From Pseudopyrenochaeta lycopersici (Eukaryota; Ascomycota; Dothideomycetes; Pleosporales; Pseudopyrenochaetaceae), in NCBI GenBank assembly GCA_003313425.1, contig NHZP01000134.1:1-37689 (forward strand): a DNA stretch of 37,689 bases, written 5' to 3'. Below, in pieces: positions 33,399 through 37,689 of this stretch. Made by a program: the position numbers and the translations under genes. Below the pieces are notes generated by a model. The model was not told the DNA's origin, made no database searches, and saw only the letters and a list, made by a program, of their open reading frames with translations. Numbering within the stretch: the stretch's first letter is position 1; every line of letters starts with the position of its first letter.

Positions 33399-34480
33399 GG
33401 TCACGTGAGTGGCATGAGACCCCAGTGGGATCCGGAGTGACATTTTCAAAACAGTACAGTATAACGTAATAGAGGCAGTAGCAGTACAGGGTTTGTAAGG
33501 GTGTAAGGAGTGTTTTTGATAGTTATTTGATAAGAGTTGGGGTTAATGCCCGTACAATAATCCCAGGGAAGACGTAAACACCCGTACAAGAATTTGCAGG
33601 GGAGTAGAGGGAAGCCCGTACAAGGATTTAGGGGAGAAGGTAGATGTTCGTACAAGGATTGCAGAGAGAAGTGGGATGCCCGTATAAGAATTTACAGGAG
33701 AAGTTGGACGTCCGTACAAGGATTGTATGGAGTAGTTAAATAAGGGAGGGAGAGAGATTTGAAGAGTTGAATGAAGGGAGGGAAAGAGATTTAAAGGAGA
33801 GGAGGGGAATGCCCGTATAAGAATCCCAGGGGAGAGGTAACCCGTCCGGTGCAGAACGCGGAGCGTAACAGAGGGATGGGGGTTTGGGCCCGTAAGGTGT
33901 CATAAGAAGAAAGGAGGGGAAAGAGGGAGAGAAGGGGTACCCGAACCCGAAGGGCAGAGGAAACCCGTAGGGTGTAATAGAAGGGGAGGCGTAAAAGGTA
34001 GGGTAAGTTCCGGCCCCAGCAGGGGCGGAAGTTACGGGCAACAAAGCGATATAAAAAACAGGGGTAAGTAAGGTAGGGTGGAGAGGGCAGCAAGGATGGA
34101 GGGCAAGAAAGGGTTGCAGAAGCAAGGTAAGAAGGTAGAGAGTGGGCGGACAGTAGGTAGACGTTAGGTGCAGGTAGGAGGAGTTCCGGCGCCGTCAGGG
34201 ACAGAATTTGGGAGTAGTAAGGAATAGTAAAGTTCCGTTCGGGCCGGAACCGAAATCAGAAAGGTAGCCCCGACCCGTTCAGTAGTATGTTGTAGCCGTA
34301 GAGAAGAGGCCCGTAGAGAAGACGAACAAGGCAGGTAGCCGGTTAGTGTAAGAGGAAAGGAGAAGAAGAGGGGAAACCGTCCGGTGTAGGAGAAATGAAG
34401 GGTTAGGCGGTGAGCCCGTCCGTGCAGGAAAAGAAGCCGAACACAGCGGGTTGGTAAGGATATAAAGTAGAAAGAAGAGT
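33399..34480. other. Downstream region of copy A, no gene
   Basis: There is no coding sequence on the + strand. - strand open frames are long only because the + strand is purine-rich. Recurrent words are CCCGTACAAGGA (33548-33720), CCGTCCGGTG (33843, 34378) and TTCCGG-type near-palindromes (34008-34035, 34182-34250). Confidence 0.6.
33548..33830 (+). repeat. Regularly spaced CCCGTACAAGAA motif, about 32-34 bp apart
   Basis: Six units at about 33549, 33581, 33615, 33647, 33679 and 33711, and a further one near 33811. Each reads CCCGTACAAGGATT or a close variant, followed by a more variable purine-rich spacer. This is a degenerate minisatellite. Confidence 0.75.
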
Positions 34481-35885
34481 TTGGATTATATTAGTAAAAG
34501 AAGGTTTAGGTTTTAAAGTAAGGCAGATTAGGAAAAAGTATAATGTTTTAATAAAGTAGATTGCAGGGGAAGAAGGCGAAGAAATGAGGATTAGGGTTTT
34601 AGAGGTAAAGAGAAGGTTAGAGTGGTAGGAAAGAGGTAAAGGGGAATGTTAAAAGCGAAAAAAAGGGAGAAGAGAGTTGTAGAGAAGAGAAAAGGGCGGT
34701 GAGAGTTGGGAGGACAGGTAAAGATGAAGTTAAAAAAGTTGTGAAAGGGAGGTAAGTAGAGAAAACAGGAGAAGGTAGAGAGAGTAGAGAAAGTAGAGTA
34801 GGAGAAAAGAGAAGAAGAGAAAGAAGAGAAAAGAAGAGTAAGATAAGAGTAAAAATAGAAGAAGGAAAGGGTAAAGTGGTAAAACGAGTTAGTTTGGTAA
34901 GAAAAGAAGAAAGGCAAAAAGGGTAAGAGTAAGTAGAAGAAAAGAGTAGTTTAGTAGTTAAAAGAGGGTTATAAAGAAAGAAGAGAGTAAGGGAGAGGGA
35001 GAGGGTTAGAGTTGAAAGAAAGAGGTAAGGGGGAAGGTTAAAGAGAAGAAAAGAGAAGAAGAGGAGGAAAGAAAAGGTAGTAAGTGTTAGAAGAGGGGAA
35101 AGAGGTTGAGAGAGTGTAAGAGTAAGGGTTTGGAAGGTTAAAAGAGTTAGAGTTGTAGGAAAGGATAAGAAGGTAAGTTGAAAGAGAAAAAAGAGAAAAG
35201 AAAAAGAGTCGCAGGAAAGAGAAAAGAAGGTTAAAAGTAGAGGGAAAAGGGAAGGTAAGAGTTAGAAGGAGAAGTAGAGAGAAAGTAAAAGAAGTTTAAC
35301 AAGGGAGGTAAGTTGTAAAAAGGAGAGAGTAGAGAAAGTAGAGTAGAGAAGAAGAGAAGAGGAAGGAAAAAAGTAAGTAGAGAGTAGGTGCAAGTGTGAG
35401 AGAGAAAGTAAAGAAAAGTAGAGGGGTAAAGTTGTAAAAGTCGTAGAAAAAAGAGAAAAGAAGAGTAAGAGAAGAGTAAAAAAGGAGAAGGAAAAAGAGG
35501 AAAGAGTAAAAGGATAAGTTTAGTAAGAAAAGAGTAAATAGAAGAAAAGAGGGTTATGGTTTGAGAAGAGAGTAAGGGAGAGGGAGAGGGTAAAAAAAGA
35601 GAGGGTTATGGTTTTGAGAGAAAGAGAGTAAGGTTTAGAGAGGGAAAAGTAGGGAAAAGTAGAGAGTAGGGGAAAAGGAGTAAGTTAAAGAGAGAAGGTA
35701 AAAAGAAGTGTATAGTAAAGTAAAGGAGAAAAGAGAGAAGAGTAAAAAAAAAGTAGAAATGGAGAAGGGTTAGTTTAAGAGAGAAAGAGTTTAAAAAGAG
35801 AAGAGAGTTTTGTTAGATAGAAAAGGGAGAAGGAGGATAGAAGTAGGAGTAAAGGGTAGGAAAGAGAGGAGAAAGAAAGAGAGTA

Positions 35886-35980
35886 GAGGGTGAGGGAGAG
35901 TAAGAGTAAGGGTGAGGGAGAGTAATAGTGAGGGTGAGGGTGAGTAAGAGTGAGGGTGAGGGAGGGGGAGAGGGTTAGGG
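35886..35980 (+). repeat. GAGGGTGAGGG repeat ending in GGGTTAGGG
   Basis: Short imperfect units (GAGGGTGAGGGAGAGTAAGA) give more than eight GGG tracts within about 95 bases, ending with a TTAGGG at 35975-35980. The spacing would allow G-quadruplex folding. Confidence 0.7.
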
Positions 35981-36180
35981 TTTTTGGAAGAAGGAGAGGG
36001 TTAAGGTTTGAGAGAAGTAAGGGAAAGGGGTTAGAGAGAGGGGAGAGAGAGTTAAATAGTAGAAAGAAGAGTAGAAAAAGGATGAGGAAAAAGTAAGGTG
36101 TTTAGAGAAAGTAAGGTAGTAAGGAAAGAGTAAAGAAAGAGAAGAAAAGAAGGGTTAGTTTTTTAAGAAAGGAGGGAGAG

Positions 36181-36246
36181 TAGAAGTTGGGAGAGAGTAG
36201 AAGTTGGGAGAGAGTAGAAGTTGGGAGAGAGTAGAAGTTGGGAGAG
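36181..36246 (+). repeat. 17-bp tandem repeat, four units
   Basis: Three exact units of TAGAAGTTGGGAGAGAG and a partial fourth. Confidence 0.9.
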
Positions 36247-36274
36247 TTGGGGTTGTAGAAGTAAAAGCAGAAGT

Positions 36275-36343
36275 AAGAAGAAGAAGAAGAAGAAAAGAAG
36301 AAGAAGAAGAAGAAGAAGAAGAAGAAGAAGAAGAGAAGAAGAA
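36275..36343 (+). repeat. GAA trinucleotide tract
   Basis: About 69 bases of (GAA)n with two single interruptions. Long GAA tracts are known to form triplex (H-DNA) structures. Confidence 0.85.
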
Positions 36344-37385
36344 GTAGGAGAGAGGAAGAGAGGTAAACAGGCGGAAAAGTAGAGGTTTAAGAAGAGTAGG
36401 AAAAGAAAAGAGAGGTAGGAGTTAGGAGTAAGAGTAGAGGAGAGAAAGTAGAAGTAAAGGGATGTAGGGGTTGAGAAGGGTTAGAGTAGTAAGAAAGGCA
36501 GGGAAAGAGTAAAAGGGGGAAGAAAGTGTAAGGGAGAGGGTTAGAGTTGTAGGAAAGGTTAAAGGGGGTTAGTTAAAAAGAGAAAAGAAGGGTAAAAGTA
36601 GAGGAAAAAGGGAAGGTAATAGTTAGAAGAAGAGGTAGAGAAAAGTAAAAGAAGTTAGAAAGGAAGGTAGGTTGTAAAAAGAAGAGAGTAGAGAGTATGT
36701 AGAAGTGTGAAAAAATAAGTAAAGAAAAGTAGGAGGAAAAAAAAAGTAGAGAGGTAAAGTTGTAAAGGTAGTAGGAAAAAGAGTAAAAAGAAGAAAGAAG
36801 AAAAGAGGAAAGTAAGTAAAAAGAAAAGAAAAAAAGTTGAGGAAGAGAAGAGGAGGTGGAAGAAAAGGTTGTTAAGAAGTAAAAGGGAGAGTTAAAAAGG
36901 AAGAAAAGAGTAAGGAAGAGAGGGAGAGGTTAAAAGGAGTAAGAGTGTAGTAGAGTAAGAAAGGGAGGGTTAGGGTTGTAAGAGAAAGAGGAGGTTAGAG
37001 TTGTAAGAAGAGAGAAGTTTAAGTTTAAGGTAAAGGAAGGAGTTTAGAGAAGAAGGAGAAGAATGGGAAGGAGAAGAAGGAGAGGGGGGAGGAAGGAGAA
37101 GAAAAGGGTAAAGAGTAGGAAAGAGAGGGTGAGCAAGTAAGGTAAGGTGTAAAGAGTTGGAAGTAGGGGTAAAGAAAAAGAGGGGAGGTAAAAGGTAAGA
37201 AAGAGAGGTAAAGAGAGGGGGGGAGTTAGGTAGTAGAGGAGAGGAGTAAAAGAGAGAAAAGGGTAAAAAAAGAAGGGTTGTAGTAGAGTTAAAAGGGAGT
37301 TGAAGGTGTAGGAGAGGTAGGTGTGAAGTTAGAAGAGTAGTAAAGGGTTGAGAAAGAAGGTAGTGAGGGTGGGAGAAAGGAAAAG

Positions 37386-37450
37386 AGGAGAGGGTTAGGG
37401 TTTTGGAGGAGGAGAGGGTTAGGGTTTTGGAGGAGGAAAGGGTTAGGGTT
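37386..37450 (+). repeat. 24-bp repeat carrying TTAGGG
   Basis: Three units of GAGGAGGAGAGGGTTAGGGTTTTG or near versions, with TTAGGG at 37395-37400, 37419-37424 and 37443-37448, all in the same orientation. Further single TTAGGG copies lie at 33395, 34591, 35975 and 36970. Confidence 0.85.
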
Positions 37451-37689
37451 TTAAGAGAAAGAGAGTAGGGAAAAAGAGAGAGTTAAAGAGAGAAAGTAGA
37501 AGAAAAGAGAGTTTTTTTTTTGAAAAGAAGAGTAGAGTAAAGTAAAGAAGAGAAGAAAGGATAAGAGTAAGGAAAAAAAGTAGAAGAAGTAAAGAAAAAG
37601 AGAAGAGAGTTTTGTTAGAAAGGTAGAAGTAAGAGTAAAAAGTAGGAAAGGGAGGAGAAAGAAAGAGGGAGAGGTAAGGGTAAGGATGA

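Larger units (their letters stand above)
28297..37689 (+). other. CT-free tract (strand-specific loss of the CpT dinucleotide)
   Basis: Reading line by line, the last ordinary CT on the + strand is at 28295-28296. One more is at 28576-28577 and none occurs from there to the window end (9,112 nt). CA, CC, CG, TC and AG all remain frequent, AG very much so. Just to the left (28141-28296) CT occurs at normal density. The tract covers the upstream region of copy A, its whole coding sequence and the downstream purine-rich DNA. Confidence 0.9.
34480..37689 (+). repeat. Purine-rich, nearly C-free subtelomeric DNA
   Basis: More than 3 kb consists almost only of A, G and T on the + strand with rare C. 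Recurring words are GTAAGAGAGAGGGTTAG, AAGAGAAAAGAAG and TTGTAGGAAAGG, and segments near 34600-35000, 35000-35600 and 36460-36850 look like diverged copies of each other. No gene is supported; a weak - strand open frame at 34591-34917 is a low-complexity Phe/Ser run. Confidence 0.75.

Noticed and set aside
33548..33725. Regular repeat-spacer pattern resembling a CRISPR array
   Set aside because: The genome is eukaryotic, the repeat core is short and imperfect, and no cas genes are present; it is a minisatellite.
34591..34917. - strand open frame of 108 aa rich in Phe and Ser in the purine tract
   Set aside because: Low-complexity product of the purine-rich + strand; similar frames on the - strand of 28.8-34.1 kb are shadows of the same composition.
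28578..37689. Classical RIP as the cause of the CT loss
   Set aside because: RIP changes CpA on both strands. Here CA is frequent, CT alone is gone, and only on one strand; the coding frame is also free of stops.

Overview
The window looks like a chromosome-end (subtelomeric) region of a filamentous ascomycete. The evidence is: short introns with fungal branch sites; a Ty1/copia retrotransposon and a Tad-type LINE relic full of TAG/TAA stops where CAG/CAA is expected, as in repeat-induced point mutation (RIP); a tandem array of telomere-linked RecQ-type helicase genes; and TTAGGG motifs on the + strand near the right end. That orientation places the telomere to the right, with the + strand as the G-rich, 3'-ending strand. 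The species cannot be determined.

Layout from left to right. At 0.65-1.96 kb is a frameshifted relic of an mpaB/mpaB'-type ER-bound oxygenase. At 2.55-4.09 kb is a frameshifted FAD-dependent oxidoreductase relic whose 3' end is cut off by a complete but dead copia element (4,087-9,491, 123-bp LTRs). At 9.5-10.46 kb (- strand) lies a stop-ridden coding remnant of an unrecognised repeat, and at 11.2-11.9 kb a LINE ORF1 relic. At 13,342-14,757 is an intact two-exon FAD monooxygenase, the only healthy metabolic gene. A patatin-like fragment (15.5-15.8 kb) and a minisatellite (16.16-16.44 kb) follow.

From 17 kb to the right end the window is a head-to-tail array of one gene family, all on the + strand and reading towards the telomere: copy C (17.06-21.53 kb, helicase motor missing), fragment D (21.64-22.39 kb), copy B (22.67-27.46 kb, stops and microsatellite expansions) and intact copy A (28,593-33,398; 1601 aa). 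The family architecture is an OrsD-type zinc region, then a tyrosine-recombinase catalytic domain, then a RecQ helicase, then a Cys-rich tail. The recombinase residues R680, K712, R864, H907 and Y916 are visible in copy A, and the H-x8-Y spacing is kept in all copies. Decay increases away from the telomere.

The most striking signal is compositional. From 28,578 to the end (9,112 nt) I find no CT dinucleotide at all on the + strand, and only one (28,576-28,577) between 28,297 and the end, although AG is abundant. The tract covers the promoter, the whole gene and more than 4 kb of downstream purine-rich DNA, so codon choice cannot explain it. It points to a strand-specific CpT-directed process that differs from RIP, or to a strand-specific constraint. 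A CT to TT change can never create a stop codon in the sense frame, which may be why this copy is still open.
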